Made by a program: the position numbers and the translations under genes. The notes beneath the pieces were generated by a model that searched no databases, was not told where the DNA came from, and saw only the letters and a list, made by a program, of their open reading frames with translations. Positions 25,552 to 38,100 of a stretch of DNA of 64,000 bases are shown here, in pieces. The DNA is taken from NCBI GenBank assembly GCA_013399895.1, contig VXBA01003286.1:125992-189991 (forward strand), given 5' to 3'. Within the stretch, counting starts at the first letter, position 1, and every line of letters begins with the position of its first letter. Source of the stretch: Serilophus lunatus (taxonomy: Eukaryota; Chordata; Aves; Passeriformes; Eurylaimidae).

Positions 25552-26843
25552 ATCCTAGGTGCAATCATGCAACACTTGTGGGATGGCCAGGGGATAAGGC
25601 CCAGCCAGCATGGTTTTGGGAGGGTTAGGTCTTGCCTGGCCAACCTGACCTCCTTTTATAACCAAGTTACTCACCTGGTGAATGAGAGGAAGGCTGTGGA
25701 TGTAGTATACCTGGACTTCAGTAAAGCCTTCAACACACTCTCCCATAGTGTATCCTGGAGGAGCTGGCAGCCTGGGGGTTTGACAGGAGCATTCTGTGCT
25801 GGGTTAGGAACTGACTGAATGGCCGAGCCCAGAGAGTGGTTGTGGATGGTGTCACACCCAGCTGGCAACCAGTCATTAGTGGTGTCCCTCAGGGATTGGT
25901 GCTGGGCCCGGTTCTGTTTAATTCCTTTATTGATGACCTTGATGAGGGGATTGAGTCTTTCATTAGTAAGTTTGCAGATGGCACCAAGCTCGAAGCAGGT
26001 GTTGATCTGTTGGAGGGTAGGAGGGTCCTGCAGAGGGATCTGGACAGACTGGAGAGATGGGCAGAATCCAATGGGATGAGATTCAACAAGTCCAAGTGCC
26101 GGGTCTTACACTTTGGTCGCAATAACCCCATGCAGAGCTGTAAGCTGGGGTCGGAGTGGCTGGAGACTGGGCAGACAGAGAGAGACTTGGGAGTGCTGGT
26201 GGATGGGAGACTTGACATGTGCCAGCAGTGTGGCCAAGAAGGCCAATGGCATCCTGGCTTGCATCAGGAATGGAGTGGCAAGCAGGACCAGGGAAGTTAT
26301 CCTTCCCCTGTACTTGGCACTGGTTAGGCCTCCCCTTGAGTACTGTGTCCAGTTCTGGGCCCCTCAGTACAGGAAAGGTGTTGAGTTATTGAAACGCGTT
26401 CAGAGAAGGGCAACGACAATGGCGAAGGGGCTGGAGCACAAGCCCTGTGAGAAGCGGTTGAGGGAGCTGGGGTTGTTCATCCTGGAGAAGAGGAGGCTCA
26501 GGGGTGACCTTATTGCTGTCTATGACTACTTAAAAGGAGGTTGTAGTCAGGCGAGGGTCGATCTCTTCTCTCAGGTAACTGGCAACAGAACGAGAGGACA
26601 CAGTCTCATGCTCCATCAGGAGAAGTTTAGGCTTGGTATTAGGAAGAAATTCTTCACTGAAAGGGTGATCTGCCATTGGAATGGGCTTCCCAGGGAGGTG
26701 GTGGAGTCACTGACCCTGGAGATGTTCAAGAGTAGGCTGGATGAGGCACTTGGTACCATGGTTTAGATGATGGGCTGTTAGATTATGGGTTGGACTTGAT
26801 GATCTTTAAGGTCTCTTCCAACCTTGTTAATACTGTGATACTG
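25552..26843 (+). mobile_element. CR1 LINE 3' part with a broken reverse transcriptase ORF
   Basis: This is the best preserved CR1 in the window, covering the last 1.3 kb of ORF2 and the 3'UTR. It encodes reverse transcriptase motif A as YLDFSKAFNTLSHS (about 25708-25749). Next come SGVPQGLVLGPVLF and FIDDLDEG (about 25875-25950), then the thumb and C-terminal region (25980-26766). Lesions include a frameshift near 25750 and an in-frame stop at about 25815. The active-site FADD motif is changed to FADG at about 25971-25984, and a second frameshift lies near 26220. It ends with an 8-bp tail repeat (ATACTGTG, about 26830-26843). It is inactive and lies sense to SMAP1. Confidence 0.92.
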
Positions 26844-27783
26844 TTTTCCAACTCTTCAATGCACTTTCTTGCTTTTGATGGTTAATTATTTAATCTTTGA
26901 ACTCCTTAGAGCTCAGAACTAGATGGACTTTAAAGCAGTGTTTTTAAGTGGTGTTGCACAAGACTGGAATAAAATTATATAAATGTGTTAAATTAGAGAC
27001 TGTGTAGTAACTTCAAATGAAACGTCCTAAATGTCACTGAGATGACTCAGGCTAACATTCTTTAAATCTGTCTCAACGTGCCAGTAGACCTGAGAAATGA
27101 TGGAAAGGTTTATGAATCAAGCTGATTCTATGAGAAAATCCATCAGTTTGTGAATGGCAACTCATACTCGTAGTTTAGGAATGAAGGGTATTGAACGTAC
27201 TCGGTCTTCCACCATTTTTAGTCGTGGATATTTTTATCAGTTGCTACAATAGTCTGTATAATCATTGCTTGCATGCTACTGTTGCAGAGTCAGTGCTGTA
27301 TGAGGTATTAAAGGATTGGTTGCATTAATATAAGATTACCCTGCATTTAATTTCAAGTTTAAGTACAGATGCATGTCTTAAGAAGCTTTTAATTGGAGAA
27401 AAAGGAGCAGTTTCTACTGATTTCTGCTGATGCTTACATCTGAGGCATAGCCGTAGGAGTTATTCAAGATGCAAGCAAAATCTTGTTACTAGTAAGCCAA
27501 CTTTGTAAAGTTTGGGCTTTTTTTGGTGTGGGGAGATGGGCACAACATATGACTTTCTACCTTTGTCTGACTAATTAATGTTCTGTGACATTATTTAGAC
27601 GTAGAAATCTGTGAATAAAACTGTTGTCAGCAGAGATTGTTTCTCCAGTATAATTATTAGTTTTAACAGGTGTGAGCTTTCAAACTTGTTCATTCATGTT
27701 GTCAGTTTAGAATTATGCCAAAGAAATTCTTCACAGTATGTGGAGGTTTGAAAATAACCGATTTGTTTCCCCATTCCTCTTAG

Positions 27784-27917
27784 GTCCAAGATGGGCCTCT
27801 TGGAACACTGGTGTTTTTATTTGCATCAGATGTGCTGGAATACATCGAAATCTCGGGGTCCATATATCAAGGGTCAAGTCTGTGAACTTGGATCAATGGA
27901 CACCAGAACAAATACAG
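27784..27917 (+). CDS. SMAP1: SMAP1 coding exon 2 (residues 40-84), ArfGAP zinc finger
   Basis: This exon completes the catalytic core of the ArfGAP domain. With exon 1 it gives the zinc finger C33-X2-C36-X16-C53-X2-C56. The following GIHRNLG supplies the conserved catalytic arginine R61 of ArfGAPs, and the ISRVKSVNLDQWT block is typical of SMAP proteins. The acceptor is CTCTTAG/G and the donor CAG/GTAAAG. Length 134 nt joins exon 1 in frame (118 + 134 = 252 nt). Sequence reading through the donor beyond 27917 is intron, not coding. Confidence 0.97.
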
Positions 27918-28398
27918 GTAAAGTATCTTAAAATGTGTTTCCAATTTGGAAGGGATGCCACAAATATTTTTGAAAAGATTTGCAATTTATCATAGTGCCC
28001 ACCTTAATGTTTCATAGTATAGTAGTTCTTACTGTGTTATATCTCTGCTGTAATGAGTTTAGGTTCCCAAAACTCACTTTGGAATTTTTTTTAGCTGTCT
28101 TTTCTGTGTCATTTTAGATGTGTTTTACCTTCCCACGGGGATTCATAAAGCTCCTTCTTTGTATCTGTAGAAAATGTGTTGTAAGCCTTTTCAGTAGGTG
28201 ACAGTGTGTTCACACATCTGTGTGATTCCTGGCTGTGTTGATTTGGTGACCAAGCAATGACTTTTCTAAATATTCTCCAGTCTGAAGCCTCTTTTTGCCA
28301 TCAGACAAATTTTCTTACTCCTTTTCTTGATGGTCTGAAGAGCTGTCCTGAGAGATGAAAACTTGTCATGAATTAACTCTTCTACCACCTTTCCTTAG
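27918..28398 (+). other. SMAP1: SMAP1 intron 2
   Basis: A 481-nt intron with standard U2-type ends (GTAAAG...CCTTAG), phase 0. T-rich, with no repeat or RNA feature seen. Confidence 0.93.
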
Positions 28399-28484
28399 TG
28401 CATGCAGGAAATGGGAAATACTAAAGCAAGACTACTCTACGAAGCTAATCTGCCAGAGAACTTCCGGAGACCTCAGACAGATCA
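28399..28484 (+). CDS. SMAP1: SMAP1 coding exon 3 (residues 85-112 and two bases of codon 113)
   Basis: The exon encodes the ArfGAP-domain segment CMQEMGNTKARLLYEANLPE followed by NFRRPQTD, near-identical to SMAP1 as I recall it. The acceptor is CCTTAG/T at 28398/28399. The exon ends ...GATCA/GTATCC, leaving phase 2, so codon 113 (Gln) is completed by the first base of exon 4. The donor is not of the usual GTRAGT kind; it is a U12-type site described with intron 3. Confidence 0.96.
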
Positions 28485-28493
28485 GTATCCTTT
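28485..28493 (+). promoter_or_regulatory. U12-type 5' splice site
   Basis: GTATCCTTT directly follows exon 3. The match to the minor-class consensus (A/G)TATCCTTT is complete over nine bases. The preceding exon ends in CA rather than the AG usual at U2-type donors. Confidence 0.88.
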
Positions 28494-29710
28494 TTGCTTT
28501 AGCTTTCACACTGACATGACTTTTAATACAATTTAGATGTTATGACTGTTTCAAGGAACTGCTACATTTGGCAGCTCATCTTATTTATTTCATTGATATC
28601 GTTGTATAAGAAACGACAGTGGAAGTTGAGTGCAGTTCAGAAAAGGTTTAAATTACTTCAGTTATTGCAAATCTACTTTGTAATGAGATTTGGCAAGCAC
28701 CATTTGTTTTTGCTTTCAGAAGAGGTGACTTCATAAATTCCCTGTGTGAAGGAAGTTAGGGTGATACTAGAGAGCTCTTGAATATTCTGTCTTTATCTTG
28801 AGTAGCTGCCGCCAGTTGAAGTTAGAAGTGTTTAATCACAAACTAATGAGCTGAATGGTAGAGTAAAATAAGTTGTTGGATCTTACTCAAGTGAAGTATG
28901 TATGTATTTCTCTAGGTGACTTGCATGAGAATGCATAAATAAACCTGATCTCTGGTGGCCACCACACGTGTTTGTGCGTGGTTCTCACCGTGTACCTGGA
29001 AGGAAGGGGTTGGAAGAAAAACTGTCTACCAACAATAAATAACTTTCCTCAAAGAAATACCTTTTTTTAATTTATTGAATATTAGGATAATGTATAATGG
29101 CATTAACTTAGATCTGTATTTTTTCTTGATTTAGTGAAGTTACTCTATAGGTAGGATTTGTTTCACCTGATCTTGCTGTAGCTCTTTAACTATAATGAGA
29201 TCCTAAACACCTACTGTTCAGTGAGGCCAGTCTTTTCCCAGCTCTTTTTGCCTGATGATGGTACAGGCTACAGGTGCTGATAAACAGACTTAAATGTAAC
29301 AGGATCTGAATATTCTCTTTCTATAGCCAAAAGTGGTTTTGGCTCTTTTGTTTATTAGATACTTTGCTTGATATGCTGTGCTGGAAGATTTTTTTTTTTT
29401 TTGGAAGGTTAGACTTCTTTTCATAAGATGCACTTGAGCAAAACAGATATATTTTTCATATTTGGGTAGCTTTTGAGTTAAACATACATCCATATAAGGA
29501 AAAGTAACTGGAACCAGATAGCACTATAGTATTCCAGCTGCAATATTCTAGAACTTTATTCAAGCCATAAGGCTGAAATACTTTGACTGAAGCTTACACA
29601 AAATTGGATCTTGAAATTGTGTATTTTATTCTTACTGCAGCTAACTTTGAATTCACTGGTGCTGTTGCATAGGAGCAATAATGCTTTAAGCTTTTCTTGT
29701 CAGATCAGCC

Positions 29711-29735
29711 CAAAAGTCTAATTTTTAGACTTTTG
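29711..29735. repeat. Perfect 25-bp hairpin in intron 3
   Basis: CAAAAGTCTAA (29711-29721) is followed by a TTT loop and its exact reverse complement TTAGACTTTTG (29725-29735). The pre-mRNA could form an 11-bp stem with a 3-nt loop. It is too short for a canonical microRNA precursor. Confidence 0.75.
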
Positions 29736-32028
29736 AAATAATTGTTTTAGTCACACTGTATATCTTGATATGATTATGTACCTTTTTGAACAGTTGTCAG
29801 CTTCTAAGTGATGGACTTAGTCAATTCTATAGACTTTATTGTCAGTGTTTTCTTTATTAAAACTACAGTACCGAAACAGGTGATGCCAATATTTTCTGTT
29901 CTGTTCTGAATTTTGGATGGACTATGAAAACATTTTACATGTGCTGATCTGTTCATCTGTATTAGTGTTTAACTTCCTGTAGCACTATAATATATTTCTT
30001 TTTTAGGTAGTAGTGTGGACACAGGACAAATGTGTATGCGAGATCTGCCCAAAGTCTCTTGCTAAGGGTCCCCCATCACTTCTGCTGCTTAGTTACAAAA
30101 CTGACCTTTCTGAGCATTTGTTTTTCTTCCCTTCTACTTGGCAGGGATGCAGTAGTGTAGAAACTAACTTTGAGGTTCATTGTGATGGTTTTTTTTATGG
30201 CAGCTTTAGCTTCCTGTTAGAAAATGTTTATTTCCAAGAATAGAATGAATAATTACTTTTGCCTCTTCATTTTACTCAATTCTTAACAGTTTTGGCATCT
30301 GTCGAGGTTGCTTAAAATTCTTTTGTTAACAAGAACACAGTAGGTTATTGATCTAAAGAAACTTAGACATGGCCCCAAAATTTGTGCATGTTGAAGGAGA
30401 TAACTTGAGTAAAGTGGATATTTTTCAAAAGTAAGCCCTATGAAATTGAAATACTTAAAATTCTGTGTTCTTAATTTTTGAATTTAGGCTTTCTAATTGT
30501 CTGAAATATCAAGTATGAATTCTGGGCAACTGCTAAAAACAGCAAAATAATTCTGCAAAAGACCAAAAATAGCCCAAAATCTTTGCAGCTAAAACTTAGA
30601 ACACTTGACATCTGAATGTGCTGTCTGAAAATGTTAATTGTAGCAAATAGCTAAGGCTTTTTATTTGAAGAAAGATTAGATTGTTGTAGGGTATTTTCTA
30701 GCAATCCAGTTTTGAATCTTTCCTGTTCTACATTAGTTGTATTTTAATACAGTTATCCAGTTGGAGCCCAAAAGCATGGAAAAACGATAAATTCTCTTTT
30801 TCCTCTCGCTAATTATTTGCACTACAATTTGAAAATAAACTTTTGGGGGAACTGTGTCATATATTAGCTAAATCTCAAAAGTTGTGAGAGCTGCATATTA
30901 CACCAATTCCATTCATTTGTGGTTTTTTGGCAGAATGACAGTATAAATAATAATGCAGTATTAATAATGAGATAGTTGTATGTTTTAAGTGCTCAACATG
31001 CCTTTTAGAATTTAGGTACATTTGGAAAGAAGTACAAAAGAATGTTTTGGGTTTTGTGACTTTTATGGAACAGTATCTTCAGGTAACATACACATACTAT
31101 TTTAAACTAAATGTGATGTTTGATGAAATAATTTGATGCACAGAATAAAGGGACTGAGTGCTCTGAGCTCAATGTTAATCTTAGAACATAGTATGTGGAG
31201 CTAAGGTATCTTCAAAATTGCTTTGAAAGTTTGAGGCAATGGGTCTGAGCTCCCACTGTTGTAATTTTGATTTTTGAATGGATAATCACATTGCTAGACA
31301 AATTAGTTAAAATTTATTCTGCAGACACCAGAGAATCAGCTTAACTAAAATTCAGGTGTTGACACTGCTTTGGATGAGCTGGTTTATGAAGCTAGGAGAA
31401 TAATTGAAGAAAAAAATAGTTTTCATTTTTGTGTTTGAGCTACTGAGTTGTCAGTTTTGAACATCAATATGCTTGCTGCTATTTCCGTCTTCATTTCAAT
31501 ATTTTTTTATCAGTAGTATTTTAATTTTCTTTCCCTTCCACAGAAGTGTTTGTTCTAACAGGAAACTCTCAAGGAGGAGTCGTTGTTCTCTGAGAACTGT
31601 TTATGATCAGTTTTTGATACATGATATAACTTGTGCAAATCAGAGAACAGTTACATACGTGTCACCTGTTTTATCAAGAAAAAGTGTTTTTCCCAAGTTA
31701 AGATGGTGTATTACAATTATTTACCCTATAGAAGTACCATTGTTCAAACATTTTCAGTAGTACAGCCAAGTAGATTGCAAATGTCCTAACTGTGGAACGC
31801 TGAGTTACTTATACTACATCTTTTTCATAGTGTTTTCTTAAAAGAGTAAACTGATTAAGTCTCTGTAGTAAAAAGGAGTTCATTTGGACACTACAAAAGC
31901 AATCGTTCTGTGTAGAGTGCTGTTTTAAAATTAGTAAATGAGAGGAAGCAAGAATGTGGTACAGTTTTTTAGTTTGAATAACCTGTGAGCTTTTTTGGTT
32001 AATGTTACTATGCATCTGAATGTGTATT

Positions 32029-32038
32029 TTCCTTAAAC
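32029..32038 (+). promoter_or_regulatory. Candidate U12-type branch site
   Basis: TTCCTTAAAC lies 14-15 nt from the 3' splice site, inside the narrow window used by U12-type introns. It differs from TTCCTTAAC by one additional A. Confidence 0.75.
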
Positions 32039-32051
32039 TAGCTACTTACAG

Positions 32052-32127
32052 AGCTGTGGAATTTTTCATCAGGGATAAGTATGAAAAGAAGAAGTATTAT
32101 GATAAGAATGCAGTTAATGCCTTCAAT
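32052..32127 (+). CDS. SMAP1: SMAP1 coding exon 4 (residues 113-138)
   Basis: The first base completes Gln113. The exon then encodes AVEFFIRDKYEKKKYYDKNA followed by VNAFN, the end of the ArfGAP domain and the conserved basic FIRDKYEKKKY helix of SMAP proteins. The acceptor is TTACAG/A and the donor AAT/GTAAGT. Length 76 nt brings the running total to 414 nt, phase 0. Residues 134-138 differ from the mammalian protein as I recall it, while the ArfGAP core is nearly unchanged. Confidence 0.96.
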
Positions 32128-35100
32128 GTAAGTAAACATTGTCACCAAGACTTGTCACTTTGAAAGGTATATAAGAGAAATGTAGGAAACATTATGTATG
32201 TTAAAATGTCTTTTACAGTCAAAACTTTTTGACACAGCGTTAACTGCTTCTGTCTATATTTCTTAAAAGATTATTCCTTGGTTCTATGGGTTTGGCATCA
32301 GTTATAACAGCAAAGCATTATGATCCAACAAGTAGCTTGCTTGTGATTCTTTATATTCTGTTTTCCTCTTCCAGTGATGGGTAGTTCTGCAGCAGTATAC
32401 TTTGAGTCCTTTTCAAATACATTTTTCTATTGTTGCAGGGATAAGATAGGATGATTATTTCTGGTGACATTATCTTCCCTTGTTCTCTCTAATACCTTGA
32501 TGAGAAATTCTAGTGTGTTTTGAGCCCTTCTGCTGAATTCCAGACTGTGAGGAGCACTGTAGTAGCACAGAGACAGTATGATGAACCAGCTGTTCAATCA
32601 CATAGCTGTGTGTTCACTACAGTACGTTGGTGAGTCCTTTTCTTACAAAGTACTTTGGAGAGTGTCAGCCTTTGCAGAAGTTCATGGTCTTTATTGATGC
32701 AGTTGTATTTATGCTTAAATACGCACTCCTCTATACTGCGTTATTTAAATATGGCCTGGCACGTCCCTTGCTGTTGTGTCTTAATAGGCAGTAAACTTCA
32801 ACAGTGAAGCAAGTACAGGTCTGGGTGGGAAGAGTGAGAGTTTATGCTGCCAGAGAACCTTGGTGTCTAATACAGTAGTTCACTGCTGCCTTAGTATGTT
32901 TGAAGGAGTAATCAGATTTTGCTTTATCATATTGTAGACTAATACTAATCCCTGTCATAGCAGCAAGGCTGGGATCCAGACAAGCTGAAGAGGTGCATGT
33001 TACTGCTGAGTACTTTCTCCCTACTCGGGCTTTTCTTTCACTGACTAATGTAAATGGCATAATCTCTCTGGGATAGCAACAAAACCTGATTATGAAATAT
33101 TTTAGCAATGGATAACTCGTGTATTCACAGTCACCTGTATTTCTTCAAAGGCACCAAACAGCAGGTTTGAGGTGGGCAGTCTGAAATGAAAGTTATGGTA
33201 AGATCCTAAAATTACATGATAGTCAATTAGCTAAACTAGGGTAGCACCTACAGTCCTAGTCTGGTGCTTGTATTGGTACATTCCTTGGCAAAAGGTGGCT
33301 AAGATTGCCTGGGACCTGAGGGGCAACTGTGGAGAAAGGAGTTTCCTCCTTGTGCCCTTCAGCCCCTCTCTCAGGTGTTTTGGTAGCATCAAAGCACTCT
33401 CTAGTATGGTACTTTCATGAGTAACAGTGAATTAAAACAGTCCTTGTGAGTCGTTCTGGTGGAGTGTCGATGCTACACCATGGCAAGCTCTTCTGGGAGA
33501 TTCCTTTATTACTTCTGCAGGGAGCACCTTGTGTCCTGATTTTAATTGAAATTAATGTTGTTTTGGTGACATGAGCTTTTTAGCACACCTTTGAAACAGA
33601 AATGGCTTCTACTGGGCTCTGGTCCAATTTAAGGTGGAGATGCATGTATATATGTTGTAACTTGATAGATGAATCCCTTCTGGGTATAAGCAGGTGGCAC
33701 AGAAGTGCAGAAACAGGCTTGCTATGCCCTAAGGTTCACTTTATTTAATGTGGTAATTTTGCTGGGGTGGTGTTTAAAAACTTAGGGGGCTTTCCCAGAT
33801 TTCATCCACTGTTACAAGTTGATTGTGGTGAAAGCTTCCTCTAGCAGAAGTTATTTTAAATAAACTAACTTAAAATGGGTGGTACAACATTTCTCTTTGC
33901 TTAATTTTGGTGAATTCATAAGCTTGTCAAGTTTGTCTGACAGTACATCTGTGTTAATGTATTCTGTGTGCTGGAGTCCAGGAGTACCTGTCAACGTTAA
34001 GCTTTTGGCTGTCAGGATTCATGTCTCTGTTGCTACAATTTTTTATTTATAATTCTTAGTTATGTGAGATGTTTTATGACAAGACTGTTGTATTACTACA
34101 TTTGGTTTTTAGAATTGCATACTACAGTAACAAAATTAGCTAATGCAGAGAACAGTAGTGCCTTCAAATATGCAGAATATGGTGAATTAATTTTTTTCAT
34201 GATTCATTGAGAAGCAATGCAGGATAAAGCTGTGGGCCAAAAAAAGGCATCTGTGGTTTTATTGGCTAGTTAAATTTTAAATAGAATAATGCATTTAAGT
34301 AGAAATCAAATGCACATTAGAACAATCTAATGGTGACTGAAAATGGCTTGATTTCAAATAATATTTAGTCTATTAAAATGCATTGGTCTTAGAGTTTTCC
34401 GATCCATCATTTCTGGAAAAATGTGAAATGTGTGTTCCTTATAACTGCTCAGGTCTAAATGTGTAGTATAATTTACTCAGCTTTTAGTAAATAGTTACTT
34501 TGGTTTTCTTGCTCAGCCTTGGTGCAGGCTTGTGGCTTGTTTATAGAAAAAACCTGAGAGGCTGGCACCCTGGAACAGTGGTGTGTGTGTAGGGTTTGGT
34601 TTTGTTTTTCTTTGTTCGCTTTTTTGTGGTTTTGCTTAGTACTGGGAAACATTCTGGTTAGTTAGGCCTAATTCTTAACCTCAGTCTTAGGCCTTAGCCT
34701 TGAGAAATATCTTCTGGAATGTAGCAGGAATGGTAGCCCCCAGGTAGGGCAACTGTGGTGCTCTGTGTCTGGCTTGGAGATCTAGATAAGGAATCCATTA
34801 TAGTGATTGCAACACACTTGTCCCTTCTTTTTGCAGATGTACTTTCACATGTACTTCAGATGAGACAAAAAGCAGGAGCTCCAATTTGGAATAAGTAATG
34901 TAGCTGGGGTAGAAGCCTGGGAAAAAAGTGTCAATGGAAATGATGTTTTCATTGTTTTTTACCAACATTAATAATAGACCTAAAATAAATCTGATATTTT
35001 AAGGAATACATGTATGAGATTTATGGGTACCTTTTCAGGGTTTTTTTAAATGTTTATACTTTTTTAGGTCTTACTTGAAACAAACTTTTTCCTAATAATT

Positions 35101-38100
35101 GGAATTTTTAACAGTTAGGTATATGTTTTCTTATAACGTTGTAAATCAAGACAAAAAAAGTTTTAGAACAGTTTCTAACAGTGCATTTGTAGAAATAATT
35201 TACTTTCAGATTAATGAAGTGTTGCCATGTTTTGATTTTTTTTTTTTCCATTTAGCTGCTTTTGAAGTATTTACTTTTAAGTTTTATTCTGATCAATGTA
35301 AAGAAACATTTAGATAAATGACCCTGTCCAGAGAGGCAAACTTGTTTTTTTGTAGTCCTTGGAAGAATCTTCAGACACATCAGGTCTTTGACAATCTCTT
35401 ATTTTTGAAATTATCTCTAAGTGCTTAGATACCATTGTTGTGTTGTGATATTATAACCAAAACTGTGAAGACATCCATATGGTATTTATCATATTTAAGA
35501 AAATGTATCTTTATTATCAAAGTATAGTCCATTTAAGTAGTGTAACCCATGACAGTGTTTGGGGTAGTCTATCCAGCCAGTGCCTATCAGAATTCTCTCT
35601 CAACGAGAGGTCACACAGATATAATAGATCAACACTTCCTTTCTGAGAAAATAGTTTGTAGTCCTACTGCTGTGAGACCATGACTTGTCAAGACTTCTGA
35701 AGACTGAATGCTTAAGAAGCCCATGTCTCTTCAGCAGGCCAGCTGCTTTCCTAATTTGCTTTGGTCTAATGTAATTTCGAAACACTCAGGACTTCATGGG
35801 GTTTTATGCTTTTTAACGTATGCTTAAATTTAAAAAGAGGAATAATACAAGTAAACCACTCGACGCTGACAGGAATTTACTTGGGAATGTATACATATTT
35901 GTCATGTGAATAACACAGGTGATGCGGTATTGTTTAATGGCAGGAACTGTTTTTGCTCTTTGAAGAATCAACTTAGCCACAGCAGTAGCTGTTAGCAAGT
36001 CAACTTAAGTAGCTTCAGCATATTACTGTTGTCCTGGAATTAATTTCCTGCCAAATCCCATTCTCAACATTTGGGAATACCTAAGCCATGACTGATGTAA
36101 AGTATAGTATAGAATCCAGTAAAACAAAATTCACATAGTGTGAAACGATTAGGACATCTTTATAAATGGTGCATCTAAGATCCAGTAATAAGAGCAGCTG
36201 TGCAATATGTTGTGCCATTTGACTTTGTTTATCCTTGAAAGCCTGCAAAGTGCAAGTGAGAGCTTGCATTGCTTCTGTGGTTAACTGCAGGCAGGTACCA
36301 TATGTCAAGTGGTGTGAGGTAATTTCGTATGTTAAAACTGACCTTCAGGTAATGCAGACAGGAGACTGTTCATGAATATCATTCTACTTCAGACTTGTAC
36401 CTGATCATCACTTTCAAGCATAGGCAAATTCTTTTATATTCATCATAATTATTTTTTCTATACAATAATCGTAGGACTAAAGGGTAAAGCATGCAGAACA
36501 GTTTCTCCTCTAACCATCTTAGTTCTGGAGATGTTAAGTCTTCTGTTTGCTTTGGACTCTCATTAAATTCTTGTGCTTTTTTAGTTTACTGTCTACTGGA
36601 GCACTTCCAGAAGAGCGCAGCTTACAATTATGGAAACACCTTTCCCAAAGAATTTGAACTCACATGTTTCAATAAATGAAAAATGACTTATGGACTTCTT
36701 CAGAATTTCAGATTACAGTAAATACAGGTGGGACCAATATGAGCCTTTTTGGAGACGCACTGTGGGGTGTTTGTTTTTATGAAAGTAATGTCTGAACAGA
36801 GTATTCATCTTGACTAGTGGTCTCTGTATTGAGTCTCAGATACTTACCAGGCCTGTGCAACTGGTAAGGTAGAGGGACAGTTGTTGAGGAAGCTCATGAT
36901 CTTAGATCTTTACCAAGAGGAATGGCAAACATTGCTTGTTTTAGGTTTTGTGAAATTGGTAAGAATCCTCCAAAATTGCTGGCTAGAGGATGTAAGCTTT
37001 GAAGAAGGTGATTACACGGATTACTAATAAACGAAAAGGAAATGTGCCATTTTTAGAACCAAGGCTCCAAAAAGAATAAAATCTGTCTAAAATATTCTGT
37101 TGAATAACATCTGCTGGGGTGATTCTTTGAGACAGAGGATTGCACTAATGAATGAGTTTCTGGTACAGCCCCTAATACTTGAATTTTGTCATATCTGTGT
37201 GCTGCTACGTTAAAACTGTACTCAAGTTGCACAGAGGTTCGGGAAATGAAATTTGAAGCAGTCGTATTTTCCAAAGATCTAAAAAACTTTGCATGTCCTT
37301 TTATGTAAAATAAAACCTGTAAAAAGACAATCTTTCTTAAACTGTTGTTTATTTTTTCATCTAATACAATGAGCTGTATGCCGTACAAGTAAAGATGAGA
37401 AGTAGTGACATCACTGTGTTGAGTGTGGATAAAGGTTATCCTTGCAATCAATCTCTGCAAGTTTTAATAAAAGTAAGTATATAGGAGAATGTATGTGGAA
37501 ATTGCCTTATTCAGGGTGGATGGAGAGTCAACCAAGTAGATTCCAGATACTTTCATTCTCAAAAATGAACTGGTACAATCTATTCCATTACGTGAAGTGG
37601 GAATGTATTATCAGGTCCTGACAATGTTTAGAGAATAGTAAACAAAGTTTTTATATTTAAGAAAACGTGTGAATTTTGTGTGGAGCAGAAGTTTTGTGTA
37701 ACTTAAAGCTCACTGCAGAACAAGAATAACAGGTCTACATTTTTCATGTTTTCCTAAGACGTTGTGTATAAACAAACAAGTGTGACTTTAGGCAACTGGC
37801 TAAAATGTGATGCTCATTAAGAGATTGTGATGGCACCCTTTCCAGTAAGTTATCTTAATGGAGGTTAAATCCCTAATACATTTACTGCACTAAATTGTGT
37901 TATGTAGGCACCTTAAGGTGGATAAATGGGGCTATGACAGGGTATATGAACGTTAATTTTGTAGTAGCTGTTGTCAGATGTATTCCACCATTGTTGTGGA
38001 GAGAGGTTATCAGTTACCCCTCCCAATGTTGCAACAACCCTAGTGGGGTTTTTTTAGTGGTCTTTGAAAAACTTGTGAATCAAATAATACAAAGTACTTT

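Larger units (their letters stand above)
2796..27783 (+). other. SMAP1: SMAP1 intron 1 (about 25 kb)
   Basis: The intron runs from G/GTACG at 2796 to CTCTTAG/G at 27783, a standard U2-type GT-AG intron interrupting codon 40. It contains the end of the CpG island and the CR1 and LTR copies listed separately. In the stretches between those elements (roughly 3110-9230, 9345-10255, 11770-13724, 14229-15803, 17330-22914, 23465-25552 and 26843-27783) I see only AT-rich, T-biased intronic DNA with frames under 100 codons. No coding similarity, RNA gene or tandem array was recognised there. Old, unrecognisable repeats may be present. Confidence 0.9.
28485..32051 (+). other. SMAP1: SMAP1 intron 3, probable U12-type (minor spliceosome) intron
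   Basis: The 5' splice site at 28485-28493 reads GTATCCTTT, the exact consensus for U12-type GT-AG introns, and lacks the U2-type GTRAGT. Near the 3' end, TTCCTTAAAC at 32029-32038 resembles the U12 branch-site consensus TTCCTTAAC, with its candidate branch A (32036 or 32037) 14-15 nt before the AG at 32050-32051. A long polypyrimidine tract adjoining the acceptor is lacking, also as expected. The rest of the 3.6 kb is T-rich intronic sequence with one perfect hairpin (29711-29735). No mobile element was recognised. Confidence 0.88.

Noticed and set aside
26113..26766. 217-codon open frame on the + strand
   Set aside because: It is the C-terminal part of a CR1 LINE ORF2 with a lesioned upstream region, not a host gene.
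27918..27995. Extension of the exon 2 reading frame past 27917
   Set aside because: The frame is open but the sequence after CAG/GTAAAG is intron, and the SMAP1 match stops exactly at the donor and resumes in exon 3.
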